Shown here piece after piece: positions 1 through 25,246 of a DNA stretch of 64,000 bases (position 1 is the first letter of the stretch; each line of letters begins with the position of its first letter). The position numbers and the translations under genes are program-made. Source of the DNA: Ascaris suum (taxonomy: Eukaryota; Nematoda; Chromadorea; Rhabditida; Ascarididae); assembly GCA_013433145.1 (NCBI GenBank), contig CM024170.1, forward strand, positions 3,243,459 to 3,307,458. The letters run 5' to 3'. The notes below the pieces were generated by a model. It was not told the DNA's origin and did not search any database. It saw only the letters and a program-made list of their open reading frames with translations.

Positions 1-3000
1 ATATGACAGTGACGTGAGCGATCAATATATGACGTGAGCAATCGAAGAAATTTTCTTCATTCGATCGATGAATAATCGATGTAATGTGGAAAATGTTTAT
101 TTTTATTCAGTTGAGAAAAGAAAAAAAATCAGTCTGACGTGTGCAAAATTTAGATTTTATAGGAATTCGAATTTTTTTTTTGACTTTCCTCGAAAATTTT
201 CGATCATGTCTCTTAAATTGGGGAATTTTTTTTCAGTGGAAATTTATTCCAATTTTAATGATCGATATCTCTATGTTGACAAAAAGATAGATTTCCTTGT
301 AAAAATACTAAAAGATGAAAAGCTTGAAAAATATGAAAATGTGGAATGAAAATGCTTTATGATGGCAGCTAGGCTAAGGTAGAGAGTTTTTTGGGAAACA
401 GTCAAATTGTTTTCACGAATGGGATAGCATGAGCGTTATTTCAATCAGCTAATTACAGAATCACTCTTTTTCATTAGTAAACCTTGCGTTTATATCTTTT
501 TTTTTCACTAATTAGCAAAGTTTGTGTTTATTCAAGAAATGCACAAGAAGAGCATTAAGCGAAGCCCAATTCAAAAGATTGTTACATTGAAACTTGGCTC
601 ACTAGACGTTCATTCACAATTCTCATATTTTAGCTAAAATTGGTGTAATACTTTTTCATACCTCGAGTTGCGTATTATTTAGGCAAATAAATAAGCGAAG
701 ATATTCAAAAAGATGAGTATGAATTTTGCATTGCAACAGGAATCCCCCATATAAAATGCTACTCTTGTAATGTATGTTCGTGAACCAGCTGTTTCCCCTC
801 GGTTTATGAGTCGAAGCGGAAAAGAGCGCCACAGCAGCTACAGCTTCACTTATCCAGTTCCATACTTAATCACAAATATGAGGTAAGCATTGCCCTCATA
901 TTCGTATTAATCGCACCATTCGCATATCAATAATAAATGATTCGTTTCAGCGCGATTTTGTCAGTTTCCTTTACAAACTTGCATCACGTTGATGTCGTGT
1001 CCGTAACGTCTGCGCGTCAGCCTCAGTCTTGCTTTTTGTTAGCAAGTTGCAAAAGTGGCCTAGTTGAGCAAGACGCAAAAGAGAGGTGGAGGGCTGCCCA
1101 TCGTTGTCATCCCCCATTCGTGGACTGGGCTCTCGCTGGCCTCATATATAGGCGGTATCTTTTGCGAAGGTAATGGTTATTTTAGGTCTCTCCAAATCGT
1201 CTCATTTTTCCTATACGTTAAAGCATGAAGAAAACATCCTGTCATCACACAAATTTTCATTATAATCGTAGCTTAATTTTTAAAGGTTTTATAAAAGAGA
1301 AGAACAAATGTATATCCAACCGATCTTTGGCGTCGAAGGAAGTCAGTGAAGATCTCTCTCTCTCTCTCTTCTCTCTCTCTCCCTCTCCCTCCTTCTCTCT
1401 CTCTCTCTCTCTCTCTCTTTATGCTGTTTCTGCTACTTACAAACTGCACTCGACTTTCGGTGAAGAGTGTACTCGTTGAGTATCAAATTCTATGACAAAG
1501 AAACGTTAAGCGGTAGTCACGCGAATATTTCTTGTTCAGTTTATGTCGCAACAAAGTGTGAACTAAATTTCTCGTGATATATAATGTTTGCATATCTCAA
1601 TGACATTAATATCGCTCAAAAAATGCCAAAAAAAAAGGCTGAAATAAATGAATTTCGACGTCGAATCATTTCATAAAGAAGATGAGAGATCTCATGTTTC
1701 TTTATCAATTGTTGATTCAATTGCGCTTTGCTGTTCTATTTATATCATAGAAAAATCTAAATAATGCAATCGTTTAGAAATTACGAAATTATAACAATGT
1801 AATATTAACAATTTTACTATCTACGTTTTTTTTTTGCAATTTTCATTGCATGATAATGCAAATACTAATATGTGAATATGTAATATGTAAATATTTTTGA
1901 TACTTTGATACTCGATATTGTAACTAATACTTTGATGTTTTTTAGTATATTTTTCGGCAAATATATGCAAATAAATTCAAATAAATGCAAAAACGATTCA
2001 ACGAAATTAGCAATATATGCATTTTCCTAGTATCATTGCTACCTATCAAACCATTAGCTGTTATCGTACCGACCCTAAACGTACTTCTTCATAACGCCTA
2101 ATCATACCGTACCTTTGAGCAGTATCTTGTAAGACCCGAAACCTTGAGAGATAATACGGCATTGAGCACGTTATGGCGGTAGAATTTACAAAATACAATA
2201 GGCAGATGCACCTTCAAAAGTCGATGTGGAATGATGTACTTCGCGCATTAGCTAGTTGTTTTAAACCGCATCTTGCAATTGAATCATTCCTTCTTTCTTT
2301 TCTGGTTCTTAACTACGCCGCTTTACAATTGCTCTCGCATATATTTAGCTACACGAAATAATAACCTAGATGTGTTTTATCGATGACCGATCACTATGCT
2401 GCTATTTGCAGAGACTTTTTACCTGTCACTTATGTATCAATCTTTTTCCTCATTGTTGTTGTCGTCTTCTCTCTAATGATTTCGTTTCCAATAATCTCAA
2501 AAAAGAGGTGAAGAAACGCATCAGGTGAATTGGCACGATATGCGCTTTCTCATTCTCGCCACTCGTGGTAACTTATTTCACAAATTACCACTAAATGATG
2601 AAAATGCAAAATAATGCCTTACTATATTATTTGAACCAAACGCTCATATAAATATTCTGCAAAAATTGTTTTTTTTTTCAACCGAACGCTATGGAATAAA
2701 GCACATTTAGAGAATATCAACGTAAGATTCCTGTAACTACTTTCCACCTTTAAACAATTTCATTCTTTTTCAATTTTGATAGAATTATGAGATTATCTTA
2801 TGGAATATCTTAGTAGTGCTAAGTTTTGTAGCTCTAGCTTTTCAAGCTTCATTTGTTCGTGAGTTGAAGCTATCGAACAAACCTACACAGAGATACACAA
2901 GAACACGATATCACGATAACTTGTTTTGAAAAATAAACTTCGCAAAAGTTTTTTGAAACATTTGTTAAGTACTTCTAAGTTAACTTTTTGGAACTCTTTT

Positions 3001-4039
3001 ATGAATTCATCTTCCTGAACTTCGAATGTCTTGGAGAACGTTAGAATTAGATCTCGTTCTAGTGAGTATAAATTGCAAGGAGGAGGGGGGAGGGGAGGAG
3101 GGGAAAGAGGTTTAGGGAGAGTCGTCTCTATTGCTTGAATATATGGTGTATTCTATTCTGAAGGGTACTCTCATTAAAAAAAAAAAAAAAAATTTCCTTG
3201 CGGGAGCGCTTTTCCATTACCTTCTGCTGAATAAATCCTTTGGGATTTCTAGAGGTGAACGTCCAGCTTCATTTCATATTTTTGCAATCGTGAGAACTTA
3301 ATAATAAGAGCCTAGAAAATGACCTTTGTGGGTCTTATCTTTCTCTTCTATTTTTCTAGCTCAAATTCTCTTTTGCGGTTCTCCTTTTCTTAAGTTTTTT
3401 TGTTTTCAAAATCCTTTTCGTCGTTGGGGTTAAATAAAACTTTAACCAATTGAACGGCCATAGAATACGATAAACTAGTTATGCAGTATATGCAAATATA
3501 TAATAACGAGATTTATGCGATATTATCGCTAAGAGAAAACAGAATTACTTGTTTGATTTACATAAATTTACTCGGCAGAACAGAAGCTTTTAATTTTACG
3601 TTCCGATAATAAATATTCCGGTCAGATTTTCCGGCAATAATCGTTTCAGTAACACAATTGAGAGCAATTTGATCGGATAACAATAAGCCTTACAAATGGT
3701 AATATCTTCATATGTTATTGCAAAGCTTTGAAATTCGCGCATATCTTGGCTACCACTACCAAGGTAAATATTTTTAGGAATCGATTTATGGTACGACCAA
3801 TTTTTAAAAAAAAAGGAAAGATGATTGAATATCAATCATTGTATTGAGTTACTCAATTCTCATCGAGTTCATGTTATAAACATGACACAATAAGGTATTC
3901 AAAAATTGACAATTTGAAGTAAGGCCAAGTACCTTAAGTGCAGATAAATTTCATCAATTTCATCGCCTCAATAAATCAATTTTTTTTCGGCATCAGCAAA
4001 AGTTTATAAGAGTTTTTCAGCAAAAGTTTTTCCGGTCAG
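1..4039. other. No gene seen
   Basis: AT-rich DNA. It holds a direct repeat at the left edge (GACGTGAGC followed by GATC or AATC, twice within 1-45), the CT tract at 1353 and a purine tract at 3080-3115. Open frames are short and show no recognisable domain. Confidence 0.5.
1353..1418. repeat. (CT)n-rich tract
   Basis: Nearly pure pyrimidine run, mostly CT dinucleotides with a few CCT interruptions. Confidence 0.95.
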
Positions 4040-4912
4040 GTCTTCTTAGAGCCCATTGAAGGTGAAAACACGTCGGCAGTGAATCTGGAGCACGGCACAT
4101 CAAATCCGGTGCGATTGCGACAGACAACCGGAGGACGAACAGTAACAGTTGACATCGGGCAACAGCGATACAGACCTTGTTTCCAAAAGGACTCTGACTT
4201 GTTTTCGTTCATTTTTACTGATCGTTGGCCAACCTTTGGGGCATATCACCCGTTCTGTTGACCTCTCTACCATGAGGCCAACACAATTACAGCATGAATA
4301 CATTATTCCTCGTTGCATTATTTACTGAGAGTGCTGCATTGATACATTCCACAGTTTGATCGATTCTAGGATACGTGAGATTCCTAGACATACTCAAACT
4401 CTCTTAAAAGACACCAACCTCACGGTTGGTGCAGCACCGTCTAGCGCAGAAACAGTCCAGCAAATCCATGAATCCAACTTCGGTGGTTTATACATCGCAA
4501 TTTCAGAACACATATGCACAAATATACCGTCCTCGCCTTATATACCTCAACGCACCTATTTGGACAAGCATTATGAACATGGAAGCGAACCAATGCTAAC
4601 TGTCTCCCACATATTACAAAGGCGAGAAATAGACAACATCACATGCTAGGCATACGTCTCAGTCAAAATGAAGTTTTTTCAACCCCCCCCCCCTCCCCCT
4701 GGGCTCTCAGCATGCACTCCGAACATACTATTCACTTCACCATGAACTGCTATTGTCAAAGGTTAGCAAATGCCATTCAAACAATTGAGACCTCGCTTGC
4801 AGTCAATTTACTCGACGCCATTCGACACATAACAAAAAAATACTCTTATAGCAGCAATGAATATTGGCCTGAAGCATACAATCATAGAGAACCGTATAAA
4901 ATAAAAATATAA
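4040..4912 (+). CDS. Cluster of open frames of unknown identity (possible exons or old transposon gene)
   Basis: Three long plus-strand frames follow one another. After the acceptor-like TTTTTCCGGTCAG (ending 4039) the frame is open from 4040 to 4261 and includes NLEHGTSNPVRLRQTTGG and GQQRYRPCFQKDSD. After ATACATTCCACAG a second frame runs to 4649 and includes SSAETVQQIHESNFGGLYIA. A third, 4643-4912, includes AIQTIETSLAVNLLDAIRH. The composition looks protein-like and richer than the flanks, but I recognise no domain and could not fix the splicing. It may be an unknown gene, a decayed mobile element or chance. Confidence 0.25.
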
Positions 4913-7463
4913 CTCAAAGCATCGTCATAAATCTACAGATAGTTAGGGGTAACCTGAATGACCGGTAAGCATTATTGGTGAAGTTCACGCATCCATTGCT
5001 GATACTCCTCCCTCTCACCTTACAAGACGATCGGAAGGATGACCATAAACCGAACTCTTTTGATGAGCTGTCCGGAAATTGATACTTCCTACAGGACAAC
5101 AGAACGAAGATACCCCTTTATAGTTAGCGTAAAGTGGGAACAAAGAGAGCAAAACAAAGACAGAGAGACATGCGAAGCGTGCATCACAGTGGGAATCGAA
5201 CCCCTGCTTTGAAAAAAAAAAAAGAGCAGACATCAAAGCTTTGTCATAATATGACATCTTCAAAGTCCACTTCTTTCATGAGGTTGAAATTATGACGTCA
5301 CTGCGCGATTAATTGGAAACCCAACTTGTACCGCCTCATTCTAATCTTTTCCTCTCTCACCCTCCCAGCCCCTCCCCCTATCCTCCTAACAAATATGCAA
5401 CAAATAATGGCTTCTCAAATGTCCCCATTTTCAAATAGTAAAAAGTGAATATGAATGTTATGCCTTCAGATGAAGTTATCTGAAGAGCGCTCAACCTCAT
5501 CAAACAATGACCCATTCCCCTATATAAATAATTCCTCCGAAAAGAATAAATCTGCGAATATTCAATATTCTCCATTAATAAAGCAATATCTATAATATTC
5601 GCCATCAATAAAATGAAAGAAAGGAATTGAAAAAAAAAAAAAAATTAATCGACAAACAAGAAAAAGAACGACTCATATGTAAGAAGAAAAATGGATGAGA
5701 TAAAAAAAAATACCAACGAAATATTAGAACTCACAGAGTAAACCTTCTCCACGTTACCTATTTTTAACGTGGATGAAAATTATTCGGCTCCTTAATCCTC
5801 TAATTTGCATATTGCCTATTCGTTTCAAGCTTATCCAACTGTAACTTTTGATGCAAAACGAAAAAATCTAAGCCATAATTGGGCACATAATTAAAACGAC
5901 GCCGAATGAACTGCTAAAATGCTACAATGCAGCATAGCAGTTGTTATTTCTATTCGAGTGCTGGCGTTGTTTTCTATGCATTTAAAAAAAAAAATGCTGA
6001 TTAACCATATTGCTAGCTCAGCCATCCAAACCGAATAAATATAAAATATTCGATAATGAATGTAAGCTTATTGTCTTCGATTTTGGAAGCTGCTGCAGAC
6101 AACTGAACTGCTTGAAATTCATGGAAGTTTCTAACCAATCTAGAAATGTTTAACAACAAAAAAAAAAAAACAGTTAGAATGGATTGGAATCGACTGTCCT
6201 ATATGCAAAAATTAGTCCCTAATTTCACCATGAAAATCTTAGCGCCGTAATCATTTATTAGGTTCCTATTGCAAATTAAGTTTCAATTATTATCGTTGAA
6301 AATTCACTTGATCGATTATACTAATCCAAATCGATTATACTAATTTTTGAAAAAAAGATCGAGCATTCTTTAAAGGAAACCCCGAAAAGATCTTCTCATA
6401 CATAATAGAAAGTAAATATGCACCGTTGCGCTAACTATATCAAAAAGAAAGAAAGAACAGAGATTACTGAAAAGCGAAAGTCAATGGTGTATCACAACAT
6501 ATTTCTGGAAAATTCTACAAAATTCTCCAATGAAATATTTCACATACGAATAAACAAATGCGAATTCGATTGCGAATAGCAAAATGAAAACGCATACTCC
6601 ACAAAAAAGTGGATATTTCAATGAGGAAAAATAAAAACAAAAAAAAATACTCAGCTTCACCTCATAAATAATTCGGAGAGCTAAAATAAAAAGGTACGCT
6701 GAACAGGTGAGAAATTTACAAACGATGGTTGAAAAGTGTATATGATAGAGAAAAGTTAATATCAATCAACAATAGTGCTATGCAAGAGAACATATATTTT
6801 ACGGCGTCGACTACCTCGAGTTTGTGACGAACGCGATCTTGTCTCTTCCCAACCCCTCTCCCTTTCGCTCCGTCACTTACAGATTTCTGAAAGTACCACC
6901 TGGGCTTTAACTACACGGAAACATTTCGGAACCCAAAGGTAGTCTCTAAAAGGCATTGGAGTTACTTCGAGAGCATGCAAAACACGACAACTGGTACTAA
7001 ATATATCTTTTTTCGGACACTACAATATTCTCTCCAATATTAGCATTTCCTCTGCGTTATAGATGAAAATTTTTTATGCACTCAAATGGTGGCAATGTTA
7101 GATTATAAAATTAACATCTCAATTTTGCGCATTACTTAAACGAATGCCTTAATCAAGGCATATTAAACACCACAATATTCAAATTTTCGCCCAATGGGCT
7201 TAGAAGTTAATAAAACCTTGCCGACATGCTCATCGTTCGCTGTCGTTCATACAGACAAATGACAATAAAAAGCGTTAAGTTGACCATTCCAGCAAGTAAT
7301 ATTACAAAAATTCAGAAGGGCCTGCAGGAAGTTGTGAAAGAAAATACAGCGGAAAGCAGCCTTGAAGGTGGTTTGCCTTCCCCCTTCTGCTTGCCGAAGC
7401 GATAAACATAAACCCAATAAAAAACTGTTCGCGAGACTAGAGGCATACTAAACGGAAACATCC
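4913..7463. other. No gene seen; slingshot 3' flank
   Basis: Nothing convincing. Bases near 5190-5200 contain a tRNA B-box-like string on the minus strand without the rest of a tRNA. The slingshot 3' UTR must begin just below 7464; no AATAAA was seen close by. Confidence 0.45.
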
Positions 7464-18955
<11,492 letters not shown>

Positions 18956-18970
18956 CTCATACCGCCCTTA

Positions 18971-18980
18971 CTGAAACGAA
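18971..18980 (-). promoter_or_regulatory. Candidate spliced-leader trans-splice acceptor of slingshot
   Basis: A strong TTTCAG acceptor on the minus strand ends at 18971, only 15 nt before the slingshot start codon at 18955. No coding frame runs through it from upstream. Nematode mRNAs commonly receive a spliced leader at such sites, so this is the likely mRNA 5' end. An out-of-frame ATG lies 3 nt upstream of the chosen start. Confidence 0.55.
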
Positions 18981-20431
18981 TTCAATATCATTAACACGAA
19001 AAAATATTACTCAAATTCAAAAATAAACGCTCATTTTACTCAACAACTAAATATTATGATACATACAATTAAAGCAAAAAAAAAAAGTGAAAAACGAACG
19101 CACAGAAAATTATGTCACAACTTGGCGGTAAACTTATCATTCGTTAAATTTCACATCCACGGTTCTATTCCGCCCTTTATTCATGCTTTCAAGAAGTTCA
19201 CTCTAACTAATATTATTAAATATATTATCTTCTACGATTTAACAGCAAAGAGTTTTAGTTCATTGCCAATTTATTTCATATCTATTTGTGAGATTCATCT
19301 AGAAAATTGTGCAAAAAGACATCGACTATATCGTCAACACTAATAATAATTTCTCAAATTAGTGTTGATCATTTTATATCATTAATGAACGGCAATAATT
19401 TATTAGCAAAGAAGAACCTATAATAATGCAGCTAAACTGATATATTTGTAAACAATGAATTTTTCATTAATTGCTGACAGCCGTCTGACTTGTGTCACCT
19501 AACCATCTCAAAGAATGATTCATATCAATAACGAGGGGAAAGAGAAATGAGAAACGAGAGATACAAAGATAAATTTAGCAGCTTTATAACAAATTTCAAT
19601 TTTTTTTTCTTATCTTTCAAACTTATATTAGCATAACAATGCAAGGTAAAAGCATAAAGCATTTTCATTTACACATCAAATACGTCAACGTCAACGTCAT
19701 CGCCATAAAAAGAAGCATCAATAAAACTACTATGATAAGGAAGGGGGGGTGGGGGCACTATGGCGACCTCACAACATGATGCCATGATAATAATAATAAC
19801 ACAGAACAATATACCTTACTGTGATATCATACAATTAAACGGTGTACCACTATGCAAATTATGCAAATCATCCATATCATTGCTAGTAAGGATGTTCCTT
19901 GCCGGATCACGCTCTAACTCCCTCCTCCCCTCTCCCCACATGCCCTTCTCACTGATCGTTTCCGCTTTTCATTGCATTAATGAATGTGATACACATAAAA
20001 TAACCAATAAATACTGCAATCAAAGTTTATTAATTTCAGTACTTCTCAGTCGAAAACACACCTATACGTATCATCAAATAAGCGCCACTAAAAGCAAATC
20101 ATAAGTACCGATTTTGAATGAGATTGACTGGAAAAAAAACCTCACTAAAAACTTGACGATAGCTTGCCACAATGTAATTCTCTTGTGTCACCAACATTAC
20201 CGAAATGTCACATCTCATTGCGCTTCAGTAGTTTCCATTAGTTACCATTCAACTATCAGCGCAAACGAACTATTTAACTCTATAAAAACCTGTAAATAGA
20301 CCTCTGAAATTGGATGAGGGTGGGAGGGGGGTTCGTGTAATAATGATAAATCATTACAACGTTGTCCTACCAGTTGTTGAGCTGATCAGTGCAAACCTAG
20401 CATTAACTAACACCAAACTTCCATTCGCACC

Positions 20432-20484
20432 AATCAGTGCAATCAGTGCAATTAACATCAAATCAGTGCAATCAATGCGATCAA
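20432..20484 (+). repeat. Short imperfect repeat of AATCAGTGC
   Basis: AATCAGTGC occurs twice back to back, again at 20461 and as the variant AATCAATGC just after. A related GATCAGTGC lies at 20387. It lies in intergenic DNA with no gene assigned. Confidence 0.7.
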
Positions 20485-22025
20485 TAATATCAACATTTGC
20501 CGTAATTCTCCTCATATCTAAATAACAATTGAGATTTCGTATTAAAAAACCCCCAGCAAAACTCTGATATGGGGAAAAAAAAATAGAAAATCGCTCTATG
20601 CAAATCGATAATTCTTTTTTTCTTTCGCGATTCTTTTTTTTTAAATAAACCTATCTGCATATAAAATCAAAAATTATGCAAAAAGTTTCTCTAAAATTTA
20701 ATCACAGAAAAAAAAAAACTTATCACCTAAGCATCCATAATTCATTTATAACAAAATTTCAATATTTTATTTGAATTAACAAAAAATATTACTATTCAAA
20801 TTATCGATTACAAAAAAAAAAAAAAATACTTAATATTCAACTTGATATTTAAATAGCAAAACTAGTTATCTAGTTAAAAAATTAAATACTATTTTGAAAG
20901 TGAAATTATAAAAGAAATGCTCGAAATGAATTTCTGTGTTGGCTATAAACTCTAATTAATCCCAGTGTTAATTAAATAGTTACAATGGCAATCGGCTTTG
21001 ATGAAAATGCATCCCCTATAGTGCCAAAATGTGTAAACAACGCTTATGGATAATGCTTCAAACATTTTCAACACGACTATAAGCAATTCAAAAGCGATGC
21101 GATGGTCCAAAGTATGAATGCAGTCAATTCCGATTCAAACAAATCGTCGTCGTGTGGATATCCTCTCTGAAGTTGTTTGGAAGAGTTAGTTACCATTTCA
21201 AATTCGCTTACTTACTTCACCAGTCTAAACTCATGAATTATTTAAAAATATTAAAAACAACAGAAAAAAAACCCTCATATTTTGACAGATCCGACCGTTC
21301 GTAGAGAAATTCACAATAGATCGTTTCTCTTCGTAATCCGATTGATCTATAATGGGTGCTATTCTTTTAAAGCATACTTAAATCTCCATAATTCCTTTCT
21401 AGAGTTAAGAAATCAACATGAACAATAGTGGAATAATTTCTTTATGTTAATTTCAGTAATGCTTTGTTTGAAACTACTCAAATATGAAGACAATCCGACA
21501 CTCAGATATATATACACATACATTCATATATACATGCACATACACTCAGATATAAATACGACACTGTCATAGTGAATTTCGCAAATGCAAAATCTGCAAA
21601 AAAAAAAAAAAATTAAATTTCCACTTTTTTATTAATTAACGAGAAATATTTCGAGCTATATTATCAAAGAATAAAATCAAATGAAAAAAAAATCTCTACC
21701 TCGCTATTCGAAAAGCGTTTAAACAGATTACGAGATGAAACGATACAGAAACGCCATTTCATTTCACGTAAACCACACTTATGCAAATAAAACGATCGAA
21801 ATAACGACAATAGAGAATAGAATAAATAATGAGCAACAGATAAATATATATTAACAGATAGAGAGTACGGAGAGATGAAAATTATCATTGCTGAAATGAA
21901 GTAATCAAACAAACGCTAACAGACATGACGCCCTCTAAAATGGGTCGTTTTGCGTTGCACAGCTGATGGTTACGCGATGACGATCACATAATGATGAGAA
22001 AATTGCTGTTTCGGTTGGCTGGTTA

Positions 22026-22060
22026 GGTGTGTGTGTGTGTGTGTGTGATGTGTGTGTGAC
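22026..22060. repeat. (GT)n repeat
   Basis: GT dinucleotide run interrupted once by GATG, in intergenic DNA. Confidence 0.9.
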
Positions 22061-23001
22061 GCACAACGACAACGCTTCAACCGGCTGCCCGCAACGTGAA
22101 ATGAAGTAATTCACAAGTGCAGCACACACATACGCTCCAGCTTGCCCACCGACAACGAAACAATCAGCAGTGCATCGGCCTTTGCGTCGCTCTTTCGTCC
22201 TATACAACACAACCCCCTTAACGAAATGATTCGTGAAGCAAACCCACTCACTGATTCATCATCCTCATTTTATCTATGGATACAAATACATCTCGTTTTC
22301 CTCTTTATTGATGGGATATCCCCCATTCCTTTTAGAACAATTTCCATGCCGATCTTCAACTATTAATAGCAGCTGCTAAATATCGATCAATTACCCTCCA
22401 ACTGCTCTTATGGACAAGATGGTGGCATGATCATTTCCCTAATTCGAAAGTTCAGGAACTATACATAAATTGTGGAGTCAGGTACTTGAATCCGGATATT
22501 CGCCAGTTCACGGATATGAGTTCCTCAAATCTTAGAGTAAATCACAAACATGAGCATTAGGTGCCAAGGATATGACCGATAGAAGAAATGTGGTATGCAA
22601 GGATGGCCTTTACAGACAGATAAAATATATGCGAACAATCCATTCACCTCTATGAAAGAGTCACAATTGAGAGGGGATTTTGTGGTTCCAAGATTAGTTA
22701 AATGTGCAAAATTATAGTCCCCTAAAGGTAAGAATGTTGCATTGCACTACGTATCCTATATAAAATGATCTGAACTTATGAATCGAAAACCCTAAACACC
22801 ATTGAAAGCATCGCATCCGATTTACTAAACCAATCACTTCACAATATGAGAACTGCGAGGCAGTACAAATTACCACATTCAAGTAGAAACTTGCATTTCA
22901 TTTCATACAAACCGAAAAAATCTGCAAAAAAAAAATTATAAGGTCTATAATTCAAGATACATATTTAAAACAGATCGGCAATTCATCGATCATAGCCAAT
23001 G

Positions 23002-23090
23002 CAGGTAAGCAACCTCCACCTCCAACCTCAGGTAAGCAACCTCCACCTCCAACCTCAGGTAAGCAACCTCCACCTCTAACCTCAGGTAAG
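23002..23090 (+). repeat. 27-bp minisatellite, three units plus part of a fourth
   Basis: The unit begins CAGGTAAGCAACC and continues TCCACCTCCAACCT. Units 1 and 2 are identical; unit 3 has one C-to-T change. Each unit starts with CAGGTAAG, a perfect splice-donor consensus, giving four donors in 89 bases. No surrounding gene was identified. Confidence 0.9.
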
Positions 23091-25224
23091 GAAAGGGATG
23101 AAGCGAGAATTGTGGCAATTAAGCAAATTCACAGTTGGGATTCTTTAAATAATAAAAAAAAAGAAATGCAAAACTGTGAAAAAAAAATTAATTGATTTGC
23201 GGATTTAAGATGCACCATACAAGTCCTTATGGTTAGGAATTAGGTATAAAATTCACCCATATTTGATAGCGTCCATATATGATGTTGGCCAGATCGACAA
23301 TGTGAAATCGCTGAGCAGTATCACTAACAAATGAAACACAACGGAAGGCGGAAATGGAATAGAAGAGGTGACTCGGATCAATGAGGGATAAGCAAGATTT
23401 GCGTTGCAAATCCCTAAGATCGCCGAAAATTGCCACATTAGTTAGTGCCATCATGAATCATGCAAAGAGAATGAAGATACACTCAAAATAGAAATTATGA
23501 CAACACTGCAACGCCATATAATGCTTTACTACGAATATGTATAATACAATTGTCATGATAAACTACCGCAGGTGTGACTTTGATGTAACAATGAGGAAGT
23601 GAGAGGAGGGAGAAGCAGATTGGGCAATACAGAAGGAGGAAGCGATCGCATCCAAATGCTTCGATTAATGAAGAATGACTAATATCTTTCTCACTCTCAG
23701 CTAATAAAAATACGAATAAACTCGAATCTCCTCTTCAAAGTGAAACTCGAAGGTTGATAAAGTTTGACTTAATCTTATTCACTTTATTCCAGGTGGTGAA
23801 GTTTCTCAGCTCACTAAAACCATCCTCCTCCCTAATCTATAAGCGCTTTTGTCGTCGAAGTGGCAGCATCAACGATCAATTAATGAGAATTTTTCCACTT
23901 TATAAGCAATTTTCCAATCAAAATAAACAAAAGGTATTAGTGCTGTGAATCTCCATCTCCATGAATTGTCAGGAAGAATTTGCCCCTATAAGTGAAACGT
24001 CATTGAGGCTCGCATATTGTGCAGGCGATACAGGTAAGTAGAGCTATATTGTAAAGGTGACCGTAGAGATGTTGGCGATGGATCACGAGATAGGAAAATC
24101 ACCAAGTACATAATATCTCTATCAGGCTATAATAGCCAACATCACTTTGGAAAATCGCAGGTTAGAACAAAAGAAGAATGATTCGAGATCAAAGAACAAA
24201 ACCATCACGAACCTTCACCTAATTTTGTTTGAATTACTTAGCATAAGAGATGATTTTGAGAGGTGAAACTTAATCGAACGCCGATATTCTTTTTATGATC
24301 AGTCATTAAGACTCTTTCTTTAGGTTATTTTTCAAGATCACTTCAAAGAATCGCAATTAAAATGGTTGACTTTTGTTGGTATTGATTTATGAATCGCCGA
24401 CGATGAGAAGTTGAGAATACTGAAATGAAGATAGAAAAAAAAATGATGAAAAACTTGAGAGTATATCACCGAAAATAATAGAAGAACTAAATTCAACGTG
24501 AAAACAATAACGTATAAATGCCGCATGCTAATGGTCTAATTTCCTTCACACCCTTCTCTAAACAACTATTCTTTATTACGTCTAGTTATGAAATATGTTT
24601 GTTCTCTCCCCCCCCCCCACCCCGCCCCCTTGATATATTCCTCGATCATCACAACCGGAAATGACCACAGTGGATGGTCACAGCAATCATAATGACAATA
24701 ACAACATTATGAAACATGTGTCAGCTTAACTTTCCTCTAGCTCTTGCAAATTTTTTGATAAACCGTTAACATCCCCATAAGCAATACTTGATATTTTCTT
24801 CTAGGCGCAACTACCTTCGATTATTCCAAGCCTAGAGATTTTCAAAAACGTCGGATGAAATAAGCACGAAATTTGACGCAAAGTTTTTCGGGATTTTTTT
24901 TCATTGAATTCATCGATAGATCTGCAAATAAAACAACTGTCTGATTCATCTATTGCTCAAATCATCGAAATTCCACCGTACCTAACGACTCCTCATCAAC
25001 TATATCTAAATGAGTGAAAAATTGAATTGTTACATAGGTGCGATCTGTATAAATTCAAAGAATAAAATCCAAATGCAATTTGATGTGGTAATTTCAACAA
25101 ATGGTTTCACAATTACTGATCGATTTGCGAATAGTCAGCGATTATTTAAAGTGAGTGAAAAAACTTTCCTGTTGGGATGCTGCTAGATGACAGTACAATT
25201 ATCAATGTCTCTCATCAGACAACC

Positions 25225-25246
25225 CTCAAACTTGGGTAATTAAACC
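25225..25246 (-). other. Exact 22-nt copy of the nematode SL1 spliced leader
   Basis: Read on the minus strand, these 22 bases start GGTTTAATTA and end AAGTTTGAG, identical to SL1. In an SL RNA gene the leader is followed at once by a GT splice donor; here the next bases are GGTTGTCTG. I see no Sm-site-like AATTTTTGG and no compact three-hairpin fold in the next 80 bases. That fits a leader copied back into the genome with an mRNA (retrocopy), or a decayed SL RNA gene, better than an active SL RNA gene. The identity is seen; the origin is inferred. Confidence 0.8.

Larger units (their letters stand above)
18981..23001. other. Intergenic, slingshot upstream region
   Basis: AT-rich, with the AATCAGTGC repeat, the GT repeat and a short ACGTCA triplet repeat at 19682. 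Presumed to include the slingshot promoter. No conserved coding segment was recognised. Confidence 0.5.

Noticed and set aside
5180..5215. tRNA B-box-like GGTTCGATTCC on the minus strand
   Set aside because: The T-stem pairs poorly, no acceptor or anticodon arm surrounds it, and a run of T lies just upstream. It is not a tRNA gene; at most a tRNA-derived fragment.
23233..23454. 73-codon minus-strand frame, with a second overlapping minus frame
   Set aside because: No recognisable domain, no partner exons, and two overlapping frames look equally good; not enough support for a gene.
25100..25246. Active SL RNA gene
   Set aside because: The leader is exact, but the GT donor directly after it and an Sm-like site are missing.
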